This document shows, piece after piece, positions 27,439 to 37,148 of a DNA stretch of 64,000 bases (its first letter is position 1; each line of letters starts with the position of its first letter). The notes beneath the pieces are model-generated. The model worked only from the letters and a program-made list of their open reading frames with translations, did no database searches and had not been told where the DNA came from. This stretch comes from Caballeronia sp. TF1N1 (lineage in GTDB: Bacteria; Pseudomonadota; Gammaproteobacteria; Burkholderiales; Burkholderiaceae). The stretch lies in contig NZ_CP084626.1 of the NCBI RefSeq assembly GCF_022878925.1, positions 2,232,001 through 2,296,000 of the forward strand, given 5' to 3'. The translations under genes and the position numbers were made by a program.

Positions 27439-28474
27439 CGATCGGCATGGTGCGCCAGTCGTAGGCGCCATACACACGTTCGAGCGCGCGAAGGTCCTGC
27501 GCTCGGGCACTCGCGTGAATCCCTTGCAGCTCGCTCAGTTCGAACTCCACTGCATGACAGTTGGCGTAGTCGCGCGAGCGTAACGCTGCACCGATGGTCG
27601 TGAAGAAAGCCGTCGTCGGCACGTCGAAGCCCGCTGCGATATGCAGCGCGGCGGTATCGGGCGTCGCCAGATAACAGGCGTGTCCGATCCACGCGATGAA
27701 TTCCGCCGTATCCCTGGAATGCGCCGCGATGTCGCGATAGTGCGGGTGATCGATCGCGCCGAAGCCATACACGGGCAAGCCGAATTCGTCCCACAGACGC
27801 GCGACGATGCGCCCACGCGCCGCCTGCGGCACGCTGCGCACTGGCGTGCTCGCGTTGGGACAGAACAGCACATACGCCGCGTCGGCTGCGTGACGCGCGG
27901 GCAAGGGCAAGGCCAGATCACGCAGCCAGCGATTGCGCTTGTCTTCCGGCGCTACGCTTAGCGGGTCCACGCCTAACGCGCGGATGAAGAAATCGATCAT
28001 CGGCATCGAGGCGAAGCTCGGCCAGAAGAGATGATTGCCGAGGTCGATCTTCGGTTCATCGGCGGGCAGGCTTGCGAGCGGCACCGGCAGATCGATCACA
28101 TCGCCCCCGACGAGCGGCGCGGCCAGTTCATACAAGCGCTTCACGTAGCCTGGCGCATGAGCCGGCCGATAAATCGTAAACGTGAGATGCGGCCAGTGTC
28201 GCTTGATCGCGAAGAGCGCGGACAGGCCGATGATCGAATCGCCCAGCGTCACACCGAACGCGTTGATGAGATGAACGCGGCGCGCGGCTGCATAGTTCGC
28301 CGTGAAGGGCGTGGAGACGGCGCAGAGAATGTCGCGCCGCGCGTCATGTAATGACGTGAAGCCGGAGGCATCGCTACCGGTGGCTTCGAGATCGTAGGAC
28401 GCGACGATCTCGCCGTGCCTCGATAACAACGAACCCGCATGGGTCAGCGCATGGACTTCGTCGAAAGTCGTCAT
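27362..28474 (-). CDS. Glycosyltransferase family 9-like protein (heptosyltransferase-like)
   Basis: The 370-residue protein has the GT9-like pattern: a strand and Gly-rich turn (VHLINAFGVTLGDSIIGLSALFAIKRHWP), a second half with VLFCPNAST, and the donor-side segment ATPDTAALHIAAGFDVPTTAFF, which matches the family's D-T-G/A-x-x-H-x-A-A pattern. GT9 enzymes include LPS heptosyltransferases, but this one is divergent and has an unusual 60-residue N-terminal extension. It starts 15 bases after the wbpM-like gene stop and ends the O-antigen gene set on this side. It may act on the O-antigen or core; the heptose label should not be taken literally. Confidence 0.75.
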   Translation of the reverse strand: MTTFDEVHALTHAGSLLSRHGEIVASYDLEATGSDASGFTSLHDARRDILCAVSTPFTANYAAARRVHLINAFGVTLGDSIIGLSALFAIKRHWPHLTFTIYRPAHAPGYVKRLYELAAPLVGGDVIDLPVPLASLPADEPKIDLGNHLFWPSFASMPMIDFFIRALGVDPLSVAPEDKRNRWLRDLALPLPARHAADAAYVLFCPNASTPVRSVPQAARGRIVARLWDEFGLPVYGFGAIDHPHYRDIAAHSRDTAEFIAWIGHACYLATPDTAALHIAAGFDVPTTAFFTTIGAALRSRDYANCHAVEFELSELQGIHASARAQDLRALERVYGAYDWRTMPIVMTARPFCRSPEMRAGVHRAPPPSR

Positions 28475-28489
28475 GCGCTGTTGGCTCCG

Positions 28490-30406
28490 TCAGAGCGACG
28501 CGCCGCGCTCGTTGGCCACTTTCGCCACTTTCGCCACTTTCGCAACCGGCACGCTCTGCAGCGTGGGGTTGGTCACCGTCTGATACTCCGGCACCCAGCG
28601 ACGCAGATCGCGCCGCACTTCGTCATCCGCGAGCACGCGATGCTGCATGAGCCACGGCAACAACTCGTCGATGAAGTTTTCTGGCACACCTCGCGCCTGC
28701 GCGATCCGCAGTTTGGGATGCGGCGTGCGCGTGGTGGTTTCGTCGTCGGCGAGTAGTTCCTCGTAAAGCTTCTCGCCCGGCCGCAAGCCGGTGAACACGA
28801 TGCGAATCTGTTCTTCGCTGTAACCGTAGAGCCGGATCAGATCGCGCGCCAGATCGACGATCTTCACGGGCTGACCCATATCCAGAATAAAAATCTCGCC
28901 GCCACGTCCCATGCTCGACGCCTGCAACACGAGTTGCGCGGCTTCGGGAATGGTCATGAAGAAGCGCGTGATTTCCGGATGCGTCACCGTGACCGGGCCG
29001 CCCTTCGCAATCTGCTGCTGGAACTTGGGGATCACGCTGCCCGCGCTGCCGAGCACATTGCCGAAGCGCACCGTCTCGAACTGCGTGTGCGGCGCGGCCT
29101 GCTGCAAGGCCTGACACGCCATCTCGGCGAGCCGCTTGCTGGCGCCCATCACGTTGGTCGGGTTGACGGCCTTGTCGGTGGAAATCAAAACGAAGTGGCG
29201 CACGTCATGGCGAATCGCCGCGCGCGCGACGCGCAGCGTGCCGAGCACGTTATTGCGCACGGCTTGCCAGGCGTTCTGCTCTTCCATCAGCGGCACGTGC
29301 TTGTAGGCGGCCGCATGAAACACGATATGCGGCGCAAAGCGCGCCATGGTCTGATCGAGCAGCAGCGAATCCTTGGCGTCGCCGACGACCGGAATCACCG
29401 AGCAATCCGTGAATTTCTCGTGCAACTCCTCGATCAGGCGATACATCGCGTATTCGCTCAGATCGTAGGCGACGAGTTGCGCCGGCGAGAAACGCAGAAT
29501 CTGCCGGCAGAGTTCCGAGCCGATGGAACCGCCCGCGCCCGTTACCATCACCACACGACCGTGCAGCAACTGTTCGACGTGCGGCATGTCGATTTTGACG
29601 GGCTCGCGGCCGAGCAAATCCTCGAGATCGATCTGCCGCACGCGCGACAGGAAACCGCCCTCGCCTTGCGTCAATTGACTGAGCGCGGGCAGCACCATGA
29701 CCTTCACGCCCGCGCGCACGCATAGCGTGGCGACGCGGCGCTGCTCTTCCGCCGATGCCGAGGGAATCGCGATGATGGCGTAATCGGTCTTGTATTGCTC
29801 CGCGACCTGCTGCAAATCGCCGAAACTGCCGAGCACCTTGTGGCCGAGCACTTCGCGGCCTTGCTTCGAGCGGTCGTCATCGAGCAGGCCGACCAGACGC
29901 CATTCGCTCGAACGCGCAAGTTCACGCGCCAGCATGGCGCCGGCAGTGCCTGCGCCGAGCACGATCACAGGCTTGCCCTGCCCGACGAGCCCGCCATAGA
30001 GATAGAACTCCTTGGTCGCACGATAGAGCGCGCGCGCGCCGCCCATTGCGAGAAACAGCAACAGCGGCTCGACGATCAGCACCGAGCGAGGAATGACCGG
30101 CGTTGGTTGCGCCATGACCGCGCCGATCATGACGACGAGCGCGCCGACGGCGACCGACTTCGAGATGCGCATCAGATCGGGCAGACTCGCGAACACCCAC
30201 ATGCCGCGATAGAGGCCGAAGACGCGGAACATGACGCCGTAGACAGGCAGCACCCAGATGAGCGCCATGAATGCGCCGTGTTGAAACTCGGGCGGCACGG
30301 CGCCGTTGAAGCGGATCATGTAGGCGACGAGCCATGTCGCGGCAACCGCGCACAGATCGAACGCGAAGGCTCCGGCGGAAAGCCAAGGAGCTTTGTATCG
30401 AATCAT
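28490..30406 (-). CDS. Membrane UDP-HexNAc 4,6-dehydratase (WbpM/CapD family; WbiI-like)
   Basis: The 638-residue protein has four N-terminal membrane segments, a CoA-binding-like domain (VLGAGTAGAML near 150-159) and a C-terminal dehydratase domain with TGAGGSIGSEL (289-299). The catalytic ISTDKAVNPTNVMGASKR (408-425) has Met420 and Lys424, the Ser-Met-Lys type found in WbpM proteins in place of Tyr. WbpM makes UDP-4-keto-6-deoxy-HexNAc from UDP-GlcNAc, the first step toward UDP-QuiNAc or UDP-FucNAc. The upstream WbpL-like gene overlaps by 4 bases. The C-terminus carries a slippage-prone repeat. Confidence 0.93.
   Translation of the reverse strand: MIRYKAPWLSAGAFAFDLCAVAATWLVAYMIRFNGAVPPEFQHGAFMALIWVLPVYGVMFRVFGLYRGMWVFASLPDLMRISKSVAVGALVVMIGAVMAQPTPVIPRSVLIVEPLLLFLAMGGARALYRATKEFYLYGGLVGQGKPVIVLGAGTAGAMLARELARSSEWRLVGLLDDDRSKQGREVLGHKVLGSFGDLQQVAEQYKTDYAIIAIPSASAEEQRRVATLCVRAGVKVMVLPALSQLTQGEGGFLSRVRQIDLEDLLGREPVKIDMPHVEQLLHGRVVMVTGAGGSIGSELCRQILRFSPAQLVAYDLSEYAMYRLIEELHEKFTDCSVIPVVGDAKDSLLLDQTMARFAPHIVFHAAAYKHVPLMEEQNAWQAVRNNVLGTLRVARAAIRHDVRHFVLISTDKAVNPTNVMGASKRLAEMACQALQQAAPHTQFETVRFGNVLGSAGSVIPKFQQQIAKGGPVTVTHPEITRFFMTIPEAAQLVLQASSMGRGGEIFILDMGQPVKIVDLARDLIRLYGYSEEQIRIVFTGLRPGEKLYEELLADDETTTRTPHPKLRIAQARGVPENFIDELLPWLMQHRVLADDEVRRDLRRWVPEYQTVTNPTLQSVPVAKVAKVAKVANERGASL
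28515..28541 (-). repeat. Three exact tandem copies of a 9-base unit in the 3' end of the wbpM-like gene
   Basis: The unit GCCACTTTC (plus strand) occurs three times without a gap and encodes a repeated Val-Ala-Lys near the C-terminus. As the unit is a multiple of three, gain or loss of copies would change only the tail length. Confidence 0.9.
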
Positions 30407-31452
30407 CCGCGTGTACCTCTAGGTTGTCCGGAGTGAAGCGCTTGATGACGGCGCCAGCAAACATCGACGACTGAGCCTGCCGCCACGACAACGACCACCC
30501 ATACTGCGACCGCCAGCCACTGGCTCGCGGGAGACCACGCGAGCGCCGAGATGGCGAGCACGACGCCCGCGAGCATCAGCAAATACCACGCAAACGCCGT
30601 CCGCGCGTGGCCGGCGCCGGCTTGAACCATGCGTTGATAGTAATGCTCCCGGTGTGCCTGCCAAAACCTTTCTCCGCGCGCGAGACGCTTGAGCAGCGTC
30701 ACCGACGCGTCGCCGATGAACGGCGAAAACACCAGCGCCGGAAACCAAACGGGCCACGTGCCCTTGAGCCAGCCCCAATATCCGAGTGCTCCAGCCAAGA
30801 ATCCTAAGGGAATCGACCCCGAATCTCCCAGAAAAATCCTAGCCGGATGAAAATTGAATAGCAAGAAGCCTGCTGCGGCGCCGGCGAGCGCCGCGCTCGC
30901 AACGCCTAGATCGATCTGCGGCACGGGCCCGGAGAGCGCCGCGACGGCGTAACCGCCGAAACCGAATAGCGCCATGCCGCCTGCGAGGCCGTCGGAGCCG
31001 TCCATGAAGTTGTAGAGATTGACGAGCCAGACCATGAGGAAGCCGACGGCAACCAGCGCCCACCAAGGCACCGGCGCGGGATTCAGCGCGATGAGCAGTG
31101 CAACGGCGGCCACGTGTGCGCCGAAGCGCACGCGGGCAGGCAAGCCGCGACGATCGTCGATTTGCGATACCGCCGCGAGCACCACGGTCAAGAGCGCGGC
31201 AAGCCACAGCGTGGGCGTAGCGACCAGCATGGCGATGACGGCAACAGGAACGATTCCCCATCCGCCGATACGCGGCGTCGGACGGCTATGAAGCGAACGT
31301 TCGTTCGGAATATCGGTGGCGAGACGCCAGGCCAAGCCCGTGCGAAGCAAGGCTGAGAGGATCGCGGCGCATGCTGCGAGCGACCCCGCTGCGACTAAAG
31401 CAGCGGCAATCCATGGAGAACTGACGACAAAGGGTGACAGCGGCTGGGTCAT
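30403..31452 (-). CDS. WbpL/WecA-type undecaprenyl-phosphate sugar-1-phosphate transferase (WbiH-like)
   Basis: The 349-residue polytopic membrane protein of the MraY/WecA family starts O-antigen synthesis on undecaprenyl phosphate. It shows NFMDGSDGLAGG (the Asp-rich catalytic motif), IFLGDSGSIPLGFLAG, and the cytoplasmic HREHYYQRM segment. It overlaps the dehydratase gene by 4 bases. WbpL prefers UDP-FucNAc or UDP-QuiNAc, which fits the neighbouring genes. It is distinct from WcaJ, so the window holds two separate priming enzymes for two polymers. Confidence 0.94.
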   Translation of the reverse strand: MTQPLSPFVVSSPWIAAALVAAGSLAACAAILSALLRTGLAWRLATDIPNERSLHSRPTPRIGGWGIVPVAVIAMLVATPTLWLAALLTVVLAAVSQIDDRRGLPARVRFGAHVAAVALLIALNPAPVPWWALVAVGFLMVWLVNLYNFMDGSDGLAGGMALFGFGGYAVAALSGPVPQIDLGVASAALAGAAAGFLLFNFHPARIFLGDSGSIPLGFLAGALGYWGWLKGTWPVWFPALVFSPFIGDASVTLLKRLARGERFWQAHREHYYQRMVQAGAGHARTAFAWYLLMLAGVVLAISALAWSPASQWLAVAVWVVVVVAAGSVVDVCWRRHQALHSGQPRGTRG

Positions 31453-31577
31453 TTCCCGGAAGTTGCAAGGTGAGGTTCTTTCGACTGTGACAAATCATGC
31501 CCTCTTCGACGCGGCGCGCGTGTTACCGGGGCTTATCCGTTGTTACCGGACGTTAACTCGACATAATTAGCTCGGAA

Positions 31578-32537
31578 TTATGTTTTCCGCAGACGATACG
31601 CGCGATACCAGTCCGCCGTTGCGGCGAGGCCTTCGTCGAGCGTGTACGGCGGGCGCCAGCCTAGCACATCGCGGATGTGAGTCGAGTCGATCTGGAGGCT
31701 GCCGGTCAGGCGAGCGACTTGAGGAGATTTGCCGGTAAGTTTGCCTGCCAGTTTCAAGGCGCCGACCGGCACGGAGACCAGCCGCGCGGGCTTATGCAGA
31801 TGATGCCCTAGACGCCGGGCGAGGTCTGCGACACCGGGATCTTCGCCATCCGTGATATGGAATAGCTGATTCGCGGCGCGCGGATGCATGGCGCAGGTGA
31901 CGAGCGCATCGGCGAGATTCATCACGTAGCAAAGGCTTCTGCGTGCTTCCACCGCGCCGATGGGCAACGGCATGCCCTTGGCGATCGCGTCCATCAGACT
32001 CAGGAAATTGGCGCGCACATCGGGGCCATAGACCAGCGGCGGACGCGCGATCACGATTTCCAGCCCGGTGCGCGCGCCGAACTCCTTCAGCCTGATCTCC
32101 GCTTCGAGCTTGGAGACGCCGTATGGATCGGGTGGATGCGGCGTATCGGTTTCCTTTAGCGGACGGCCATCGTCCAGTTCGGCGAGCGCCTTGATGCTGC
32201 TCACGAAGACGAAGCGCCGCGCGCCTGCGCGATGTGCCGCGTCGGCGACGCTGAGGGTGCCATCGACGTTGATTGCGCGAAAGGCGGCGAGCGGGTCGGT
32301 GGCCGCGTCGCTCATGACGTGGACGCGCGCGGCGAGATGAATCACCGACGCGCACTTTTCGAAGGATGCGGGCGTGATTGCATCGAGCGAGCCGATGTGC
32401 ACGGGCGTGACGCCCGGCTCGACCGCTGCACCCTCGCGCACGATGCCTACAGGCTCTTTGCCCGCATCGAGCAGCAAGCGCGACACGGCCCGCCCGACGA
32501 ACCCGTTTGCTCCGGTCACGCCGATGCGCTCGCTCAT
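31578..32537 (-). CDS. NAD(P)-dependent sugar epimerase/reductase (WbpV/WbiG-like)
   Basis: The 319-residue extended short-chain dehydrogenase begins GVTGANGFVGRAV, has VFVSSIKAL and the catalytic YGVSK pair. Its ATG overlaps the stop of the preceding glycosyltransferase gene (ATGA); an ATG two codons earlier is also possible. In the comparable WbpM-WbpV pathway this enzyme reduces the 4-keto sugar to UDP-QuiNAc. The gene order transferase, reductase, priming enzyme, dehydratase matches the wbiF-G-H-I end of Burkholderia O-antigen loci as I know it. It is 125 bases before the WbpL-like gene. Confidence 0.85.
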   Translation of the reverse strand: MSERIGVTGANGFVGRAVSRLLLDAGKEPVGIVREGAAVEPGVTPVHIGSLDAITPASFEKCASVIHLAARVHVMSDAATDPLAAFRAINVDGTLSVADAAHRAGARRFVFVSSIKALAELDDGRPLKETDTPHPPDPYGVSKLEAEIRLKEFGARTGLEIVIARPPLVYGPDVRANFLSLMDAIAKGMPLPIGAVEARRSLCYVMNLADALVTCAMHPRAANQLFHITDGEDPGVADLARRLGHHLHKPARLVSVPVGALKLAGKLTGKSPQVARLTGSLQIDSTHIRDVLGWRPPYTLDEGLAATADWYRAYRLRKT

Positions 32538-33373
32538 AGCCATTTCCAGCCGAAGCGGTTGAAGAACCTGCACGCCGATGTGACGAAGAGCTTGATGTGT
32601 TTGAAGCCCTTGCGCGCCGCGTCGCCGCCATGATGCAGCACGCGTACCGAGGGCACGTAGGCCACGCGGGCAATTTCGTGGGTACGCAGGCTCAGGTCGT
32701 AGTCTTCGAAATAGAGGAAATAGCGCGGGTCGAAGCCGCCGAGTTTTTTGAGAACCTCGGTGCGGAATAGCATGAAGCAGCCGCTGACGATGGGCGGGTC
32801 CCAAAGGATGTTTTCGTCGTTGATGACGTCGCGCATTTCGTAACGGGCCAGGCGCTTTTCAAAGGGCGCGCGAAGGCGTGCTGGGAGAAAGCCGCGCACG
32901 AAAAGATCGAGGACGGTTGGGAAGCGGCGGCAAAGGAATTGTTGATGGCCGGTGTCGTCGATGATCATCGGAGAGACGAGACCCGCCTCCGGGTGAGCTT
33001 CCAGGAACGCGAGCGCGCGTACGAGCGCTTCGGGGTCCAGCTCGATGTCGGGGTTCAGTATCAGGTGGTAGCGGCTCGTTGCGCGCTCGATCGCGAGGTT
33101 GTGGCCGCGACCGTAGCCGACGTTCCCCTGGCCTTCGATGATGGTTGTCGACAGGTCGACGTGGCGGATGAGGTCGGCGAGGTCGATGCCTTCGTCGGTT
33201 CCGTTGTTGATGAGGTATAGGGGCGCGGACGTGCCACTCGTGACGGACAAGCGATGCAGTGCGGTATCGAGCGTGCGCAGCGTACGTTCGAGAAGTTCGC
33301 GGTGCGGTCGGTAGACGACGACGGATGCGGTGATCAAATCGGCCGAGCTTGCGTTATCGGAGTGGAAGTTCAA
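32534..33373 (-). CDS. Glycosyltransferase family 2 (WbiF-like, rhamnosyltransferase-type)
   Basis: The GT-A fold protein of about 279 residues opens ITASVVVYRPHRELLERTL, has the NVGYGRGHNLAIE and ILNPDIELDP segments (the Asp motif of the family), a VSGCFMLFR region, and a YFLYFEDYDLSLR segment with the probable catalytic base. I place the start at a TTG at 33373, with AAGGA 5 bases upstream, because the protein then begins just before the first strand. A GTG at 33511 would add 46 residues of unlike character. It overlaps the next gene by 4 bases. It is likely to add an O-antigen sugar such as rhamnose. Confidence 0.85.
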   Translation of the reverse strand: MNFHSDNASSADLITASVVVYRPHRELLERTLRTLDTALHRLSVTSGTSAPLYLINNGTDEGIDLADLIRHVDLSTTIIEGQGNVGYGRGHNLAIERATSRYHLILNPDIELDPEALVRALAFLEAHPEAGLVSPMIIDDTGHQQFLCRRFPTVLDLFVRGFLPARLRAPFEKRLARYEMRDVINDENILWDPPIVSGCFMLFRTEVLKKLGGFDPRYFLYFEDYDLSLRTHEIARVAYVPSVRVLHHGGDAARKGFKHIKLFVTSACRFFNRFGWKWL

Positions 33374-33846
33374 CTGCGTCCTTGGTGACAGAACTTTATA
33401 TTCATGGCGGCCTGCCGGCTGTCGGAAGACGACATTTTCGCCGAAATGCGCTGAAAGCAGGAAGTGTTTCGAGAGACGGCCGGTATCCGCAACACTGTAC
33501 GTGTGAGACACGAATGCCGGAAACGTCCACTCTTTCCGGCCAAGGTTTGCTCGCTTCTTTCAAATGGCGTCTCGAACGCCAGTTCCGCGTCAGGGCGACC
33601 GCGAGCTTCGTTCGCAAGAACCGGATCACATCCATCGATGTCGAAAAAGTACGCCGCGCCATATGTTCACGCTTACCGCTAAGCCATGGGCTCCGCTTGA
33701 AAGCCCTTTCCCCGACCGCGAGGCCAGGCGACCAATGCCCGGATGAAGAGGATGAACGCCGCAGAACCTGCGCGATCGACGACGCCTTCCGATGTCGCCG
33801 CCGAGGATGTTAGGATCGGGCGCTTGTTTATCTGTTGGGCCCGCAC
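33374..33846. promoter_or_regulatory. Divergent intergenic region at the edge of the variable O-antigen core
   Basis: This holds 473 bases between divergent genes (335 if the GTG at 33511 is used for the left gene). No credible gene is seen. It should carry promoters in both directions. It also marks the change from the GC-rich conserved end to the less GC-rich accessory core. Confidence 0.4.
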
Positions 33847-36123
33847 ATGTCTTTGTTCTCGCCCTTGACTTCCGCCAAGGAAAGATCGAGCACCTTGCGA
33901 TGTCTAATCGTATTGATTCTGGCGCCAGTCGTCCTCAAGGCGCCGCTGATCTTCGGAGCGCTCATCGCCGATCCGACGCTGATCTATGCGGCGTTGCAAA
34001 CGATGCTGCATCCGGGCCCATTAAAAGGTTATCCGCCTTACCCGACGATCGATCCGAATATCGGCTACACGAGCCATGCACTCGGACGACTCGGTACGAT
34101 GGAACTGTTGAGTGGCAAGCTTCCTTGGTGGAACCATTTCGAAGGCGTCGGCGCGCCGCTTGCGGGAGAGATGCAAGGCGCCGTTTTTTTCCCTCTGACA
34201 TGGTTACTCGTCTTCCGCGACGGCCAGTTATACGCGCATTTGCTGCTGCAGATAATTGCAGGCCTCTCAACGTGGGCACTGCTGCGCCGCTTGGGATCTT
34301 CGCGGCTGGCCGCAACCGCCGCATCAATCGCGTTCGAGTTCAACGGCACATTCGCCTGGCTTGGCAACGCCGTGATCAATCCCATCCCGTTCCTTCCGCT
34401 CACCCTGTTCGGCATTGAAGTTTTGCGAAGCCGGGTCGCGAAAACGCGCTCTGGGGGATGGGCAGCGCTCTCCATTGGGCTTGCGGCATCGCTGTATGCA
34501 GGATTTCCCGAGGTTGCCTATCTTGATGGGCTGCTGATCTTGGTATGGACCTTGGTTCGAACTGCGTCGCTTCCCGATAGCCGTCGCGTTACGTTTCTTG
34601 TGCGAGTTTGCATTGGCGGCATGGCAGCTTTAGCGATCGCGGCGCCCGTGCTCGTGCCGTTTTTCGACTATCTTCCACTCGCCCATACCGGCGGACACGA
34701 CGCTGGAGATGGATTCGCTTCGGCTCACATCAAGCCGGCGTTCACGCTCGGGCTCCTCTCGCCCTATGCGTTCGGCAATATTTTCTCCGACAAGGCATTC
34801 GTTGAATTCTGGGGCAATGTGGGAGGATATGGCGGATACGCGCTGTTCATGCTTGCCATGATTGGCGTCAAGGGCACGACGCATCGCGGCTTGAGATTTG
34901 CGCTTGCCGCCTGGGCAGCGATATGCCTAGCCATGACCTACGGCGTACCAGGGTTCAATCTGCTCGTTCACGTAGTTCCGGGACTGAAACTCGCCGCATT
35001 CTACCGATACCTGCCGCCATCTTGGGAGTTCTGCCTAGGCGTTCTTGCAGCCTTTGCGCTCGACGACATCAGGCGTGAAGCACTTGTCTCCCGGACACGT
35101 GCTGCATCCATTTTCATGGCGGTCCTGTGTGCAGCATTCGTTGTACTCATGCTGCATGACGGGTTGATGCCGGACGGACGCGTGTCGCATATTGCGTGGA
35201 TCGTCACGCTTCTCTTGTTCGGCTTGACGACGCAATGCGCGTGGTTCACTACAGCCGCAGAGCGGCGCGCACGAATGCTAGCCGGTATGCTGATTTTCGA
35301 GGCGTTCCTCTATTTTCTAGTACCCGTGCTTAGCAATCCGTCTCGCGGTCGCTTTGACCTCGAAGGCGTGCATTTCCTCCAGGCAAATCTTGGGCTGCGC
35401 CGATTCACAACCCTCGGTCCGGTCCAGCCCAACTACGGCTCCTTCTTCCAAATCGCGCAGGTCAATCATAACGACCTGCCAATCCCAAAAGCCTGGACAG
35501 ATTACGTAACGGCACATCTGGATCCTAACGCGCCCCCCATTTTATTCACCGGCGTCAGCCGCGCGGATTTGAATGGGCCCTCGGCGCCGGAGAGTCTGGT
35601 GGCACACTTAGACGCTTATCGCCGAATTGGGACCCGCTATGTCGTTGCACCGCCGAATGCCCTCGATTCGCCCGCGTTTGCCTCGTTGCAGCGGTACATT
35701 GCAACACCGTCAGGCCCACGCCTCACGCCGGTTTTTGAAAGCGCCGGCATGCAAATCTTTGAGATCGCCGATCCGGCACCGTTCGTTGCCGCACCGGGAT
35801 GCTCCCTTATGGTCGAAAGCCGCGACAGCATGCAAGCCACTTGCGATAGACCCTCGCTACTCACCCGCCTCGAACTAGACATGACCGGCTGGGCGGTGAC
35901 GGTCAACGACCAGCCAACAGCGATCGAACGTACCAGCGAAATTTTTCAAAGCGTCAGACTGGCTAAAGGCCACTCGATCGTCAGGTTTTCTTTCAAGCCA
36001 CCGTTCATCGAATGGGCGTATGTCGCGTTTGTCATCGGGTGGCTGCTTGTCGGGACAAGTTTCTTTCGACGTTTCGGAGCGCGTTCCGAGCCGCGTGAGG
36101 TCTCGCACGGCTCACAACGCTAA
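33847..36123 (+). CDS. YfhO-like polytopic membrane protein, probable GT-C glycosyltransferase
   Basis: The 758-residue protein has about a dozen hydrophobic segments, an early periplasmic-type loop (roughly 60-110: GYPPYPTIDPNIGYTSH and WWNHFEGVGAPLAGEMQG) with acidic and aromatic residues, and a C-terminal soluble part of about 200 residues followed by one last membrane segment. This layout matches YfhO/GT-C proteins, which move a sugar from a polyprenyl-phosphate carrier to a glycan outside the membrane. The two next genes encode a carrier glycosylating enzyme and GtrA, so the three form a logical set. The ATG at 33847 is preferred over a TTG four codons earlier; the ribosome site is unclear. 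Confidence 0.8.
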   Translation: MSLFSPLTSAKERSSTLRCLIVLILAPVVLKAPLIFGALIADPTLIYAALQTMLHPGPLKGYPPYPTIDPNIGYTSHALGRLGTMELLSGKLPWWNHFEGVGAPLAGEMQGAVFFPLTWLLVFRDGQLYAHLLLQIIAGLSTWALLRRLGSSRLAATAASIAFEFNGTFAWLGNAVINPIPFLPLTLFGIEVLRSRVAKTRSGGWAALSIGLAASLYAGFPEVAYLDGLLILVWTLVRTASLPDSRRVTFLVRVCIGGMAALAIAAPVLVPFFDYLPLAHTGGHDAGDGFASAHIKPAFTLGLLSPYAFGNIFSDKAFVEFWGNVGGYGGYALFMLAMIGVKGTTHRGLRFALAAWAAICLAMTYGVPGFNLLVHVVPGLKLAAFYRYLPPSWEFCLGVLAAFALDDIRREALVSRTRAASIFMAVLCAAFVVLMLHDGLMPDGRVSHIAWIVTLLLFGLTTQCAWFTTAAERRARMLAGMLIFEAFLYFLVPVLSNPSRGRFDLEGVHFLQANLGLRRFTTLGPVQPNYGSFFQIAQVNHNDLPIPKAWTDYVTAHLDPNAPPILFTGVSRADLNGPSAPESLVAHLDAYRRIGTRYVVAPPNALDSPAFASLQRYIATPSGPRLTPVFESAGMQIFEIADPAPFVAAPGCSLMVESRDSMQATCDRPSLLTRLELDMTGWAVTVNDQPTAIERTSEIFQSVRLAKGHSIVRFSFKPPFIEWAYVAFVIGWLLVGTSFFRRFGARSEPREVSHGSQR

Positions 36124-36202
36124 AATACCAATGCAAAGAACTCTTCAATGCTCCCGTTACCTTTTGGCAGTCGACTTGCAATAACCTGGATATTCGATTC
36201 CC

Positions 36203-37147
36203 ATGCGTCATCTTGCAACGCTTCGCCTCGCGGTCGTGGTCCCATGTTTTAACGAAGCAGCGACCATTGCCAAGGTTGTCAATGATTTCCGCACGAGCCT
36301 GCCCGAAGCGAGGATAGTCGCATTCGACAACAACTCAACCGACGGCACGGCAGCGGCGGCAAGGAAAGCGGGCGCCGAGGTCATTAGCGTCCCGCTGCAG
36401 GGCAAAGGCAACGTGGTGCGTCGCATGTTCGCGGACATCGAAGCCGACATCTACGTCATGGTCGATGGCGACGCCACCTATGACGCATCAGCCGCGCCTG
36501 GGCTCGTTGATGCTCTGATCGAGAACCGACTCGATATGGTGGTCGGGTCGCGTCTGAGCAACGAGCAGACGGCTTATCGCCTGGGGCATCGCCTGGGCAA
36601 TGTGCTTTTGACGAAATGTGCCGCGAAAATCTTCGGCAGGACCTTTAAGGACATGCTATCGGGTTACCGCATTTTCTCGCGCCGATTCGCAAAATCATTC
36701 CCCGGACATTCCTCGGGCTTCGAGATTGAAACCGAACTGGCCGTGCATGCCTTGGGCATGCGCATGCCAGTGGCGGAAATAGAGACGAATTACTATTCGC
36801 GGCCCGAAGGATCAGTCAGTAAGCTGAACACCTATCGCGATGGGTTCCGCATTCTGCTCATGATTTTTAGGCTGTTCAAGTCGGAGCGACCCTTTGCCTT
36901 TTTTGCGGCCGGATTTGTCGTCTGCTTTCTCCTCTCGGTCGGCTTAGCGCTTCCGGTATTCGAGACTTTTGTCGAAACGGGACTCGTCCCGCGGCTGCCG
37001 ACGGTAGTCTTGAGTAGCGGTCTGATGCTAACAGGCGCAATTCTGCTCATCTGTGGCATCGTTCTCGATACTGTCACGCAAGGTCGCAATGAACTCAAGC
37101 GGGTAGCGTATCTCGCCGTCCCTGCGTTGGATTCAAGGCGCGACTGA
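36203..37147 (+). CDS. Polyprenyl-phosphate glycosyltransferase (GT2, GtrB/DPM-like)
   Basis: The 314-residue protein has a cytoplasmic GT2 domain with VVVPCFNEAATI (11-22), a DGD metal-binding motif (88-90, in VMVDGDATYD) and a membrane-proximal RPEGSVSKLNTYRDG segment, then two C-terminal membrane segments. Enzymes of this type load glucose or another sugar on undecaprenyl or dolichyl phosphate. It is 79 bases after the YfhO-like gene and one base before gtrA, so they probably work together. Confidence 0.88.
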   Translation: MRHLATLRLAVVVPCFNEAATIAKVVNDFRTSLPEARIVAFDNNSTDGTAAAARKAGAEVISVPLQGKGNVVRRMFADIEADIYVMVDGDATYDASAAPGLVDALIENRLDMVVGSRLSNEQTAYRLGHRLGNVLLTKCAAKIFGRTFKDMLSGYRIFSRRFAKSFPGHSSGFEIETELAVHALGMRMPVAEIETNYYSRPEGSVSKLNTYRDGFRILLMIFRLFKSERPFAFFAAGFVVCFLLSVGLALPVFETFVETGLVPRLPTVVLSSGLMLTGAILLICGIVLDTVTQGRNELKRVAYLAVPALDSRRD

Positions 37148-37148
37148 T

